A stretch of DNA of 64,000 nucleotides, taken from contig JADWOT020001916.1 in assembly GCA_036345935.2 (NCBI GenBank), positions 1-64,000 on the forward strand, given 5' to 3'. Source of the DNA: Taenia hydatigena (taxonomy: Eukaryota > Platyhelminthes > Cestoda > Cyclophyllidea > Taeniidae). Position 1 is the stretch's first letter. Every line of letters begins with the position of its first letter. Both the position numbers and the translations under genes were made by a program. This document shows, piece by piece, positions 1 to 11,523 of this stretch. The notes under the pieces were generated by a model. That model was not told the origin of the DNA and made no database searches. It worked only from the letters and a program-made list of their open reading frames with translations.

Positions 1-530
1 TGACATAGTTTTTCTTGTTAAAGTATTTCATCATCCCACCAATTTGGTGCGGAGTAAAGAGAACCCTGCGTCTGCCTTGTCTTCGTGCCGCAGATACTGT
101 CTGGCGTACCTAAAGTTGTTCTGCGGTTGGCAGTATAAAGAAGCTTGCTGAATCAGGCATAGAGGCAGCAGCAGCAAGTTGCTGAAGAAGATAGTAATTT
201 GGAACTGATAAGATGTGTGCTGGAGGATGCTGACACGTGCTTGGCGGTGAGAACGGTGGCTGCACCTGTGGCTGTAGCAGCTTCTGACTTAGCTCTGATG
301 AGGTGTCAATAGGGGTGGGTTTGACGTCGGGAAGTTCGGCATCGCAGTGGTAGTTTGAGGTTCGCCTGAGCTTCCACTTTGCTTTGGAGACAAAGACAAG
401 TCGATGCAGGATGTCTGTTGTAGTACAGGCTTCGGAGAGCTGATCAATTTCGGAATGCGTGTGGAATGTACAGGCATTGCTCCTAAGATATCCTATTCAT
501 TTGAAGCAGCCTCATCAATTTTCAGCCGTT
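1..530 (-). pseudogene. NK-2-like homeobox gene, 5' part, truncated by window edge, disrupted
   Basis: Read on the minus strand, bases 75 to 1 encode the start of a homeodomain: basic arm, then RVLFTPHQIGG, M16, F20 and Y25 in exact homeodomain register. RVLFT after a basic run is typical of NK-2 class homeodomains, which are nuclear DNA-binding transcription factors. The remaining helices lie beyond the window start. Upstream, from about 480 to 113, the same frame is open for about 120 codons and is rich in Pro, Gln, Ser and Ala, as in low-complexity N-termini of such factors. An in-frame TAG at 112-110 separates that stretch from the homeodomain, and the Lys/Arg-rich frame further 5' (about 545-490) is out of phase and ends in TAG. 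I therefore infer a pseudogene, although an unrecognised intron cannot be excluded. M16 replaces the near-invariant Leu16 and is shared with the copy at 47 kb. A homologous 5' fragment lies at 20.3-20.9 kb. The plus-strand frame at 404-628 is antisense to this relic. Confidence 0.75.
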
Positions 531-3500
531 TTAGTGGCGAAGGATTTAGCTGGGTTTGTTTGCCTTCGTGGCTGTTCTGTAGCGAATGCACAAGGGGGAA
601 GTGGATCTTGAAAGTACTGGAGATTTAGCCAGGGCAGGGACCGTCTCTTCCGCTTTTTGTGAGGTAGAAGGTATTGCACGATTGGTGACAAAGCTGATAC
701 GGCTAATTGTTAGGCATGCGATTTTGTCTCTCCTCTGGGTACAAATGGGCATCCCGCATTGACGCATCTGTACAAACAAAACGAGCGGAATAAGAACATG
801 TGCATCTTCATATAAGTAGATGCTGTCATTGCATTTATTTGTGTCAAGTGCTCATTCATGCCTTAATGTCTGCAATGAGATAACTAAAGGTGTAATTCTT
901 CTGTCATACACGATGTTGGATGTCTCAATCCCTCTAACTGGAGCATCAGCGAGCGGCCTGATCCGAAATTTTTGGCTCATTTTACCGTCAAGGAACAGAT
1001 TTGTTTAATCAATAGTTTTGTTAACATCTGTATAGTGTCTTACGTTCGAAGACGCCTCCAGAACGCTTTCAGTAAAGCGGAAATTGATGAGTCTAAATGT
1101 TGACATGATCACGGCTAGCACGCCTTACCTAAAGATCAGTTTTTCAGATGCCTGCAAACTCAAAACGCTTTTCTTCCCAACTTTTCGAAAGTTGCACTTG
1201 ATTGCTGATCTTCAAACATCCTGGACAATAATGTTCTCGCTCACGTGCCTGTTTTCCCCTCCTCTCCCCTTTTGATCGGGATTGAGCTCCATGCAGATTC
1301 CTTCTCAGGTGGTCCTCGCGAAATACCCACTGGACAACTACAGAATGACCGAGCCTTCTTCGCGCACTCTTTGCATTTGTATATCATGCCGCCCTCTCAG
1401 AAGTCTATCATTTGTCTCCTGTCTGGTTGGCGACCTCAATAGCATCCAGCAGACACGTGCACACATCGCCAAGTTAAGATGATTGTTGGCACAACTCGTA
1501 AGCAGTGCAGATTCTGTTTACGCCGAATTTCCAAATTTACGATTCTAAAGTTGCATAATTTGACAACTTGTGGCACTTTTAAGGGGAAATAGAAGGCTTC
1601 ACATTTCTATTGAGTAAAATCACTTAGCAAAATCTGTTGAGTCATCTTATAGTGCAAAGGACTTAAATGTCGAGCATCTGGTGAGAATCCCTCTTCTACT
1701 GCAGCATAGTGTATGCAAGTCAGTGACATCGAGGTCGAGGCGGCAACAAGTTGCATGAATTTGTCAATGAGAAAAACGTCATTGGCACTAGTTATCAGCA
1801 TAATAGTAACTGTGACCGAACGCTGAAGTGCCGTGTTTTAGCAATAGTGGATCAAAGTTGAGACGCTTAACTGAAGGCTGATCAGTCTACAAAACGCTAG
1901 AGGAGAAATGGTTACATTTACTTCCACAAGGCGAGGAGATGGTAAAATAAAACGCTCTGTTGCAGGAGAAGTTAATGGTTTTTGAAGTCGACCATAAGTG
2001 AATGGCCTACAAATGGCTTGGTCTCAGTCACCTCTGTTCGAGTTACCCCACCACGCAGACATCATTATCTCGGAAGAATGGCATTAAAGACCGAAACCAC
2101 CGGCATTGTTTCTGCTACATCCCTCATTTTAGAGAAGATATTGCAATATCCAAGTGTTCGCATCTTTATTTTCCCTTCCCTCATCGTAGTACCAACTTTC
2201 ACAGCTGACGGAATGCGGAGGAGGTGCGGTCAGGTTGACATCAAAAACTGTCTTGAATCCAGTTCCGCATGCATGTAATGAGTTTGGCGATTTTGTCTTC
2301 CACCTCTGCATTGTATGCTTAAGAGGTGAGCAGAGTGGATACCTTCTACTGGTTAGGTGTTGTCCAAGTGAATTGGAGTTAGAGAAGGTGGGTGGTTTGC
2401 TTATTAGAGATCAATGAATTTCACCCAGCCGCTTGATTGACGTTTGCTGTCTGCTAATCATTAGAAAAGTGCATTGAAACTAATTCTCATTACCATCTAT
2501 TCGTTCCGTCACCCACTGGGGATGTAATTTACGTACTTCAAAGTTTGTTTTGATTAACATGCTTAATTGCTTGATTTGGAAAATTGACCCAAGCAATGCG
2601 TCACACAGGTGACTTAGAAACTAGGATTGCCTCATTTTTTAACCAGTTCGCTACGAATGGTGTCGGCGTTAATCTAGCTAAAGAAGAATTTCCGTACTCA
2701 TTAGATAGAAATTCATTTATAACTTGTGTGCTTTTTTAAAAAGACAAAAGAGTCATGGAGCAAATAAAAGGAATTTTCGCACATGAAACTGAGCCCATGC
2801 GCTCGTTATTTCTGACAGGTTCAGTAGTTTTGCAGAGCCTTATCAAAAGGCGATATTCATAATACGAGTTGATTGTGGAGAACTTTGCAAATGCACACGC
2901 TTGCGATAATTGGTAGGCAAGGGTTCCGCCCAAAACACGCACAATGCTGCGTTATTGCCCACTACATCTTCGAAGGCGATTAGCTTAAATGAGCCAAGTA
3001 CGCGCTCGTTGCGTTGCGCTGATTGGACGCAGTAGAAATCGGCATGGTTGTGCAATTAACGGTCTGGCGGAGGTTGACCAATCATTGCCTTCTGACTTGG
3101 GATCTTGTCCAAAAGTGTAAATCCAGTTGAAAATATTCGTGCCACAAAGATATAAAGTAAAATGCTGTTCTGCTTCGCTTTATGTAGAAATCATTGCAAG
3201 CACAATGGGTAGCCGATTAGCAAAAGTGGTCCAATTCGATAAATAGCCTTTATTTTGCACGATTGAAGTAAAACAGAAGATAATCATTTTCAATGATCGT
3301 TTTATGTAAAATTTTGTTACTTAAGGCGAAATGCAAATCTGTGATGAATGAAGACTTGACAAATGTCCAAAATGCTAAATTGCGTGTTATTCGATCCTAG
3401 TAGGCAACATTTTGTACACCACTACGCCCAAATTTGTGCCTTAGAATGGTGTCATTCTTAGTGATTCTCTACAGTCTGCAAACATAATCTACATAGGTTC

Positions 3501-3665
3501 ACTAACGCACTTGAAGAAGGCATATCATTGCTAACTTGCTTGTGCTTTTGGAGCAGGCAACTCGAAATCCATTACTATTATTTCCATCAAACTTCGAGTT
3601 CTCAGATCTCCATGCCTATTCAACCCAAGCTATCATCACACGACATGAAGTGATGAGGAACATCG
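531..3665. other. Non-coding stretch, no gene recognised
   Basis: Only short chance frames on both strands. The first 300 bases (to about 830) still align with the segment at 20.65-20.93 kb and are probably the 5' flank of the NK-type relic. No RNA gene, transposon domain or convincing exon was seen in the rest. Confidence 0.5.
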
Positions 3666-4225
3666 TTTCAAAGGATGTGAAGGATAACGGATAAGAATAC
3701 TAATGTGGTGTCTAGATCTCATCTAAACGCAAAGGCTAAAAGATGGTTAGTTCGTCGGAAGAGGTCTTGCGCTGCCATGCATCAGGTTTTCAAAATTTCT
3801 TCAAATGTTACCAGTCAGATGTACTGCAGCAACAATTGCTTGGTCTTCTAGAGGGACTTGTAGGGAACGCCTTCGTTCGCGATTAGAAAAAACATGAAGC
3901 GTAGACTATTGAGGCAATGACCGAAGGAGTTGTGGTTCTGACCACCCAACACTGCAATGCAAAACTGCTTCTCATCAAAAGTCAGCCACTCAGTTAGCAA
4001 GCAATCGGGAATGCATCGCGCAACTTTACGGCCCATACAATAAAAAAAGGTAATGCTGATAGATTTAAAAGCATATTTTTTAGCTATCCCACATGGGTGA
4101 CACTTAATTGGCGGGCGTTCACAATTCTCCTAATTGATGTAAGTGTTAGCAGTTGCTTCGCCATCACAGTTATTTGTTGCTGAGAGTCCTTAGCGCTCCA
4201 GCATCTGATTCTTGTGCTGCCAAAA
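3666..4225 (+). repeat. Diverged third copy of the inner end of the 47-62 kb inverted repeat
   Basis: This aligns in the same orientation with 50,085-50,578 and in reverse orientation with 59,172-59,715. Shared blocks include the gaggtcttgcgctgcc segment, the gtactgcagcaaca segment and the taattgatgtaagtgttagc segment. Identity is clearly lower than between the two 50/59 kb copies, with several small indels. Homology to the 59 kb copy continues about 50 bases past the point where the 50 kb copy stops matching. No protein of its own was recognised; open frames shared with the other copies are broken here. Confidence 0.8.
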
Positions 4226-4401
4226 ATAGGGCAACACAACATGATAAGTAGTGTATCCATCATGAGAATGTTACTTTTCAAGCTGCTTCTCCATCGCACT
4301 CATATCCGATCGCCATGGTGGAAAAGAAATCAAGGTATGGCAATCTAGGTAATGCGGAGCATTCCAAAGCACTCAAGTATCAGTAGTCCTGAAGTGAAGA
4401 A

Positions 4402-4552
4402 GCACCGGTCGTTAGGAGAGGACAGAATTGATCTCTCCTACCAAGTGGAGTACCGACATAGTGGGTTCATCCCAATGCTTGCAATGCAAATCATCCATCT
4501 CTTGTAATTACGACAGAATGAATCACTTGTTAAATAGGACAACAATTTGTTG
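4402..4552 (+). repeat. Left arm of a local inverted repeat
   Basis: About 151 bases that recur as reverse complement at 5,621-5,773 with only a handful of differences and small indels. The block starting gcaccggtcgttag and ending aacaatttgttg is readable on both sides. The arms are about 1.07 kb apart. This could be a fold-back element or a small inverted duplication; no transposase frame was seen between them. Confidence 0.8.
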
Positions 4553-5620
4553 GTCAGACAAACCTAATCGCTACGCATCCTGCTTTGCTAAATCAACTTG
4601 AATTATTTCAAACGGCGATTTTGTGCCTATACCATCGTGCCGTGCACAGTTTTGGAAAAAAGAAGGTAAAATGCAAAATCATTTAGGCTGAAAACCTACT
4701 GTTAGGGAGGAAGGGCTCAGCTCTACTATTCATACAAACTGCGAGTTCTCTAAAAACGCGCCAGCAAAGAGTGACATGGGTCACGAAGCCTACAGATGAT
4801 CTGAATAATTCCTTTCCGTCACGATGTTGATCACAAGGAGGAAGTGAACTTGGCACCTTTTGTTTTAGCTCCTTCGTTCAGCATTTAACCCAAGCTACAT
4901 GGTGGAACCAAAGGAAGTGTTTCGCTGGTTTTCCCATTGCAAGGTTAACTGAAATGAGGAGGCCTAATGGGAAGGAATTGCGGATAAGTACTAAGATATG
5001 CTCTTTCAAGACTAGCAGTTGGAAGGTCCCATTACTTTGAAAGCAGGACTCAAGACAGAGCACTGACCTCTGGCTCACTAGTCGACGGCTAGTTATTTTC
5101 CATACAGCTCAGTTCGTTTTAAACAAATAAACTAGCTGGAAAGATCAGTTAGGCTGACTTACCCCTGATAAAGTCGAAAGTTGCTCTTTGGGATCTTTGT
5201 TGTCATTGGCTGCGTCTGCTTTCCGTGTCCCTTCGTAAGAACCACATGAACCGTGATGCCTACACATCTGAAGCTTCTTCTTGCTTACAGTGGATGGACT
5301 CAAAATAAGGCAACACGAACTGATTTAACATCTTCCTCGAATTCGACTGCCACAGATGTGATGCAGATGGAACATGTGCAGCCGCGTCTGCTTGAATAAC
5401 ATTCCATCCTACTGACCTGGTCATGCGAGAACACTGAGGTCTGATTGTTTGGAGCACGGAAAATTAGCCTTGGATACAGTTTGTGGTGCTACGCATTGTC
5501 TGATGGTGGAGATCAATCCCTCATCGGTGTAACTTCGGGTCCACAAAATAGTTACCTACTTCGTGACGTTAAGGTTTCCCCCAACATTGTTTCAAGGCAT
5601 CATTTATTCTTTCATGACAG
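4553..5620. other. Spacer between local inverted repeat arms, no gene recognised
   Basis: About 1.07 kb enclosed by the arms at 4,402-4,552 and 5,621-5,773. It contains only short frames of unremarkable composition. No transposase, reverse transcriptase or RNA gene features were found. Confidence 0.45.
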
Positions 5621-5773
5621 CAACAAATTGTTGTCCTATTTAACAAGTGAATCATTCTGTGGTAATTACTAGAGATGGATGATTTGCATTGCAAGCATTG
5701 GGATGAACCCACTATGTCGGTGCTCCACTTGGTAGGAGAGATCAAGTGTGTCCCTCTACTAACGACCGGTGCG
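5621..5773 (-). repeat. Right arm of a local inverted repeat
   Basis: Reverse complement of 4,402-4,552. See that entry. The two arms differ by scattered substitutions, so the duplication is not brand new. Confidence 0.8.
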
Positions 5774-7240
5774 AACAGACATCCAGTCGTTTCAGGTTTC
5801 GATGCCGATAATCACGGTGCCATAGAAGATAGACTACGCCTGTGTGGGCGAAGCAGTGTGCAGTGAGCTGCGACATATGAAACTGGCGAGAATCGGCCCA
5901 TACATGGGACTTGGAGCACACTACCATCAAATGAGGCTCAGCCATGGCAAGACATTTGCAGCTGACGACCCTAAGCCACCAGTCTCTACCGTATAGCAGC
6001 CTTTGCACTTATCCACTGCGTACGACCCCTGCCTGATCATTAACTCTCATGATGGGCATTAGGAATAGGCAATTTTACGATTGTGGTGGATACAGGTAGC
6101 CCAGACTGCATTTGACATGCTTTCTCATCGAAGTAATTTGCAACTTTGTTACATACTAGATCACGGCTTTTTGCAAGGTGCATGGACAACTGCTATATCA
6201 TAATGTTGTGTATGCGTATTTCCCGAATCCCTTGGAGAGCAACAGGCTGACAGGTAAATGCCTCTGGTGCCCGATGTAATGAGTTTTTGAGTAGGCGGGG
6301 TCGGCGTGTGCGCGAGTGATGGTTATGAAGCACGGGTATTAAGGACTGAGCATTCGTCAGGGTGAATTCATTCATGCGCAGCTATGATAGCTGATTGACC
6401 TTGATCATTAAGCCATTTTGAAGCTGCTGCGAATGACGCAGCTTCGTCGGAAAGCAAGTCCGCCTAGGGTCAGAGTAAACCACCAGGATCTCCTGTTCAG
6501 TGTGTCGAACATCCTTTTCCATACAGGTTTCTTAGTTACTTGCGCAACTCTCGGGTAAGTGTTTACGCTGATGATGCTGTAAGAACTAAGGATTAGACGA
6601 AGCATACGCGATGGCCTTCACATGGTTTCCTGATAATGCACACACATGTCCACAATTACACTTACACACACACCTACACCGCTTACCTTGATAACTTCTT
6701 TTCTCAACAGCGAGGTGCATACGACAAATGCTTGAAGTGCACACTTGTACTAAGCCTATCAATTGTTAGGCAATCAGTGGGACATTGTTGCATTTACCAC
6801 CCGTCGTCCAGTATGGATAAAACTGGTCAGATGCCGAACATTTTCAACTGCTTAAACCTCTTTTCATCGGGATGTTCCGTTTGCCATGAGGGAACTTGAA
6901 CTACTACGAAATTGAAGGTAAAACACATTAGTAAAGTTTTAAGCCCCAAACTAATAGCAAAAGCTCTGCTAATTTACTTCCACACCAACGGTCTCTAAGT
7001 CAAACTCTTCCTCACAAACAACACTGGCCTTTAAGAAACCCAAATATAAGCTAACTATAATTTTAAAGCAAAGTTTCGCATTTAACGGCGCTTGTTTCAC
7101 CAAGTATTGGTCTTGAGACATCGTCAGAAGCCTTGCTTTACTTTCGGAAAAGAAAAATGCCCTGAGCGCTTCTAATCAAAGCATCAATGCACCATAGACA
7201 CACCCATGAATGAAGAACTCCTCTTTTGTAAAGGGACAAC

Positions 7241-7272
7241 ATCGTCGTCATCGTCATCAGCATCTGCATCAA
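7241..7272. repeat. Imperfect trinucleotide microsatellite
   Basis: Repeating atc/gtc units (atcgtcgtcatcgtcatc, then cag and ctg variants). Isolated simple sequence repeat in non-coding DNA. Confidence 0.8.
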
Positions 7273-8590
7273 CAAATGCAACCTGATTTCTTTGGCGTAG
7301 TTGCCAGGTATAAATGCGAATTCAGTAATGTAACTTAATAACTGTCTTTATGGTGTTGACTGAGAGCTGTGCAAGAATTAATGATTTTTACATTTTGCTT
7401 TGAAAAGTAAAAAAATCTTTGGCAAAAAAGAGCCTTGGTAAGCCTCTTTGCTGTGAGATTTGTGTCGCTGTGTGCAAATCTCCGTTTAGCTGTGTTTTCA
7501 ATTAAATGAAATGTGGTTGCTATCTTGGCCCCATCTTAGGCCTAACTTCTTGAGTCAATCACCATCTATCAACACGTCAAAGGGCTGCAAAAGTGGCAGC
7601 ATAAGAGACGTCGCTATGCAACTTCTACAAAGCGGATATGATGCGATAGTGTAAGCAAGGTGAGGTGGGATGGGGAGGGCTGGGTCAGTGTATAGTTAAG
7701 GCAGCTAGAAGTACTGGTGCGGTTTCGCTGCTATTCATTGCAGACTCATTCCATCCTGTAGATGCTCACAAAATGCATCTCGATGTATGCATATGTACTA
7801 GTTTACTTAGACTCCTAACTGCATCCAACCACCCTGAAACCCCAGTTACACCCATAAAGATTTTCAATTTGCCCTCCTCATGAATCTAAACAGGGTGCGA
7901 AAACGCTACAATGTTCTTGTGAAATTCCATGCTAAATTGTCTGATTCGTACATTACCACGTTCATTTCTTTAAAGTCACAGACTACTATGTATTCACATC
8001 CATCTAAGAATAATTTGAAATGAATAAGGGTTGAAATCTCGAGTCTTTATAAATTTCAAGAGAGCCGTTGGCAGCATCATAATACACACATTGGAATAGC
8101 AATTGAAGCAGGATCTGCAAGTATGCTTCCCCTCCGTGTTCTAATACATTAGCGCAATACGGTTAGATTACTCAAATTCGGTTAGCACGCCATCACAATG
8201 CATGGAGGACGATTAAAATCTTTAGGGTACGTTTACTGCAAATGGCAGGCGGATGAGCTTTGCTGCTCTCGGCGTCCAATCGGCACGAGGTATTACAGAT
8301 AATCGTCTCTTATGAAGTGTTTTATGGTCTGCATTAGGCTGGTAGCAGTGCCACGAAAAGTACAAAATAAAAGGCCCTAGATTCCCAGATTTCGTTCATA
8401 AGTGCATGATCCACCCGTGAGATCGGTCATGGTCTCTTGGGCTGGTTCAATGGTTTGCGTGGACCATCCGGTGTATTTCCAAGCAATAACTATGGCAGTC
8501 ATTCAGAATGTAAGTTAGTTAATTTCACTTAAAGTGGTTGTTTGTTTGGGTTGCTCACCGATATTCGTGGACATGGAAGCATTCCGCTAG

Positions 8591-8613
8591 TAGCCGAAGA
8601 TTTGCTTCGGCTA
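8591..8613. other. Perfect 9-bp hairpin with 5-nt loop
   Basis: tagccgaag, loop atttg, cttcggcta. The stem is perfectly complementary and moderately GC-rich within AT-rich surroundings. No poly-T or promoter element tied to it was seen, so its function is unknown. Confidence 0.7.
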
Positions 8614-8834
8614 AATCAAATCGTCAACATAGAAGCGGCTAGTTAAGTGGAGGTGTGAGGATGAGACCTCATTAGGTATTGGCAGTGGTCGTATTGCATA
8701 ATCAAAGACTGCATATGTGGGTAAATAAAGTGTATTCGCGATTAGTATGTCATGATATTTGTGGTGGTAAAGGATGGTTAAAGAAGGAGAAACTATAGAC
8801 TAAATCAAGGACAAATAAAATGTTAAGTTAGAGA

Positions 8835-8880
8835 GATGGACAAGCGGATGGATGGAGACGGAATGGATGAATGGATGAGT
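8835..8880. repeat. Imperfect GGAT tetranucleotide repeat
   Basis: Repeated atgg/gatg units with substitutions. A weaker stretch of the same kind occurs near 24,190-24,225. Confidence 0.75.
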
Positions 8881-9789
8881 CCGTTAATGATCTATGAGGG
8901 CCGTACAAATCATAACTGGGATCGCGATGAAGGTAAATATCGTTATCTGTTTTGCTGTACTCAAATGTACGCAGATTTCCACCCAAATGAACCACCAAAC
9001 CAGCACAGCAGTTATCTGATTAAGCACTTAGTGTGACGAAATTGAAGATCTCTAAAGGCATTAGAATCACGCAAATGACGCTTTATGGTGAAGATGACAT
9101 GACGTCAATTAATCTCCTCCGCAGGGACGAGCCAAGTAGTCACGAATGAGATGTGGTCATTTCGACATGACGCACTGCGTCCCATTGGTGGCATCAGAAC
9201 GAACTTATATCACTCACAGCTAAAAGTAAAGGAGCAATATCTGCTTGTCCCTCTGCTGTACCGGCCTCGCAAGCTGGTCTGCCAGCGTCATTTTCAACTT
9301 CTCTTACATAACCACATCAGATATCTCTATGGCGTTAGTCTTGGCAATCAAGAGAACAATGAGTTTGGTAGCATCGAAAGATCCAGAACCAGGACCTCAA
9401 CGCATTTGGCCTTGCATCGACTTTTTGAATACAACTGGCATCATACGTTCCTTTACGTAGCATGCAATCTGTGCTAAAGAGCACCCGTGTCTGACATTAG
9501 TTGAATGTGCTGCTTCTTCTGGCGTTGACTCCACCCACTTCATCCACATGAGCAGCGTTGGTTTTGCAAGCACATAATCACTTACTTAATGATAGATTTG
9601 ATGGAACGCTTGCAACTTGTTGCAACCACCTACCCTACACTGATGCTGGCACGCAGTTCTTTTCATAACGTTTAGTCTGAATGTTGTGCAAGAACGACGC
9701 ATATATAACATTCCGTTGTTTGAGGATTAGAAACGCAGTAATCAAAGGTGGAATCTCATGCTCATACTTCTGCTTGAAATCCTTTTAAT

Positions 9790-10310
9790 CTACTTCTCGG
9801 CTATTTCATGCATGGACTAGCAATTTCAGCAAAGTCCTTAACGAATCGCCTACAGTGCTTTGCCATACTGAGAATACCGTGAGGTACCGTCTAATTTGTT
9901 TGTGCTGGCCAAGTTCCTGCTTGTTTTTTATTGTTTCCGGTGACAGCCATCCCATCCGACGAGACTGCATGCCCCAAAACAGACGAGAACGACTGTTATT
10001 TAAGTATACTGTCTGTCCTGCGTCTCGCAAATGACCCAGCACCGATCTCAGATTGGCGTCATGCTCTCGGATGTCTTTATTAAAGCCAAAGATGTCATCG
10101 GGTGGATTGTGCGGTGTTTTACAAAAGTCTAATTAGCGCTGTCCGCGTTGGACGTTGGAAGGTACAGGGTCCAAATCCATTGTCTGGAATGCATAATACC
10201 TCTTTTGGCATCATGAAAGCTGTCCTCTCCCTATCTATTTCCACCACCTTTATATGTCAGTTTCCGGATTTTCAGTTCAGCGTATCGAAGCGCTTTGATT
10301 TATGAAGGAG
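9790..10310 (-). mobile_element. Ty3/gypsy retrotransposon reverse transcriptase relic
   Basis: Read on the minus strand, the core of a Ty3/gypsy-type reverse transcriptase is recognisable in order. First comes RFDTLN-x-KSGN-x-HIKVVEID (family pattern FSxLDLxSGYxQVxV), then RERTAF, then GFGPCTFQR (family MPFGLxNAPxTFQR). The catalytic YxDD box follows, degraded to PPDDI with the two Asp codons at 10,099-10,094. The connection has EHDANLRSVLGHLRDAGQTV, then IRRYL, and after a frame change RRFVKDFAEIASP near 9,855-9,815. Several stop codons and at least two frame changes show the element is dead. No LTRs, integrase or RNase H could be placed with confidence. The enzyme copied element RNA into DNA in the cytoplasm before integration. 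The relic sits just upstream of the F-box frame on the opposite strand. Confidence 0.88.
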
Positions 10311-10566
10311 TGATTAGGCGACGTTGAGGTTGGGTGATACGGTGCCAACCAATGTGCTAACATGAAAGTGAGGCCAGTCTACTCCACTCCTTGGCGCGGA
10401 TTATTTAAACCTTAACATCTCTGCAATGTGGTCAGTCTATCATAGCTTCACTCGATGTCGGTAGGTCTCAGTGGCATCTACTTATTCCTTCTTGCCTATT
10501 TATCTCTTTGTTCCTCTCTGTTCATTAGCCTCTTTTTTTATTTTTCAAACTCGCTTGACAATTTAG

Positions 10567-11523
10567 ATGCAAAAGATCCCACAACGTGAAATCACAGATC
10601 TGTCTGCAGAACTGAGACTGCGAATAAGCGGATATCTCGAATTCCGCGACTTGATAAATCTTTGCACGTGTATTCCGAGTTGGAGGTGGATTCTATCGAT
10701 GCCACTATTCCTCGCTCCCCTGAACCAGATCATCAACCAATGGACCTGGCTAGACAAGCGTCTATGCCAGATGCTTTTGCCACAACCCTCACCTGGTTCT
10801 TTTTGAAATGCTTTTGAAGCTATTCGATATCAGAGAGATCAAATGCGCTCTTATTATCACTTCTTGTTCAGTCTTGCGACAAATCCGTACCATAGAACCG
10901 TATGCTTTCACAAGTAGTCAGATTATGATAGCGAAGAGATGTCGATCTTGGAAATGACTGCACACTGGCAACTAATCGGTAATCCGTTTGCTGAATTCCC
11001 TTTGGTGAAGAAATTGCCTTTTCGCTTGCATCCTGACTACATGGTACCATCTCCCCATCCATATATTATTGCTGGTAAAAGAAAGCAAATTGAATTGGCA
11101 AGGCCACGTGATGAACTTGGCTGCTGCGACTGCATAATTTATGTCGTAGATCCTTTGCATTTTTGCAGGAGTGAACTGGTTGCTACCTTGGAAGGAATTG
11201 AGCCCCATGAACTGTTGATTATTGTGGTCCTTGTGAATCGGAGAAGAAAAAAGTCAAGTAATTGTGAGTGTCTCGTCAAGTTCCTGCAGAGTTTTGGAGG
11301 CCTCGACAGCTCTCCACTGGCTGCTGTGCCAACGAATTGGCGGCTGTGGTGCATTAACTATCACCGACGCAAATTAGTCGATCAATTCGCTGAACTGGTA
11401 CAGTGGGACTATTCTGATGTGATCTCCAAAGGGCATGAGATTGATAGATTTGGCGATCATGTGCGGACGAGAAGACGACGCAACTGTCGTTGGGTAATTT
11501 CTTTGAATTGCTTTAGGAAACCT
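10567..11523 (+). pseudogene. F-box protein frame, FBXO4-like, with two in-frame stops
   Basis: One reading frame runs from the ATG at 10,567 to a good donor (CCT then gtaagt) at 11,523/11,524. The N-terminus carries an F-box: ITDLSAELRLRISGYLEF, then RDLINLC and a Trp-Arg-Trp. F-box proteins link substrates to SCF ubiquitin ligases through Skp1. Further on, CIIYVVDPLHF, a hydrophobic LLIIVVLVN strand and a W-rich end (RRKLVDQFAELVQWDY) resemble the GTPase-fold C-terminal domain of FBXO4; this part is inference. The frame is broken by TGA at 10,804-10,806 and TAG at 10,915-10,917, yet sequence between and after the stops stays protein-like in the same frame. A pyrimidine-rich tract and tttag precede the ATG, so this may be an internal exon. 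Alternative: an active gene with a small intron of about 137 bp covering both stops, for which the splice sites are weak. Confidence 0.55.

Larger units (their letters stand above)
5774..9789. other. Non-coding stretch with simple repeats and one perfect hairpin
   Basis: No gene recognised over 4 kb. It holds a CA-rich stretch near 6,636-6,680, an imperfect ATC/GTC trinucleotide tract at 7,241-7,272, a perfect hairpin at 8,591-8,613 and a GGAT-type tract at 8,835-8,880. The plus-strand frames at 9,151-9,477 overlap each other in two phases and show no family features. They lie where downstream parts of the adjoining gypsy relic would be expected on the other strand. Confidence 0.45.

Noticed and set aside
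292..305. Hammerhead ribozyme core (ctgatgag)
   Set aside because: Not conserved in the 20 kb copy and the second core strand and stems are missing.
404..628. 74-codon plus-strand frame conserved with 20,478-20,702
   Set aside because: Conservation comes from duplicated DNA; many replacement changes, and the opposite strand carries the recognisable homeobox gene.
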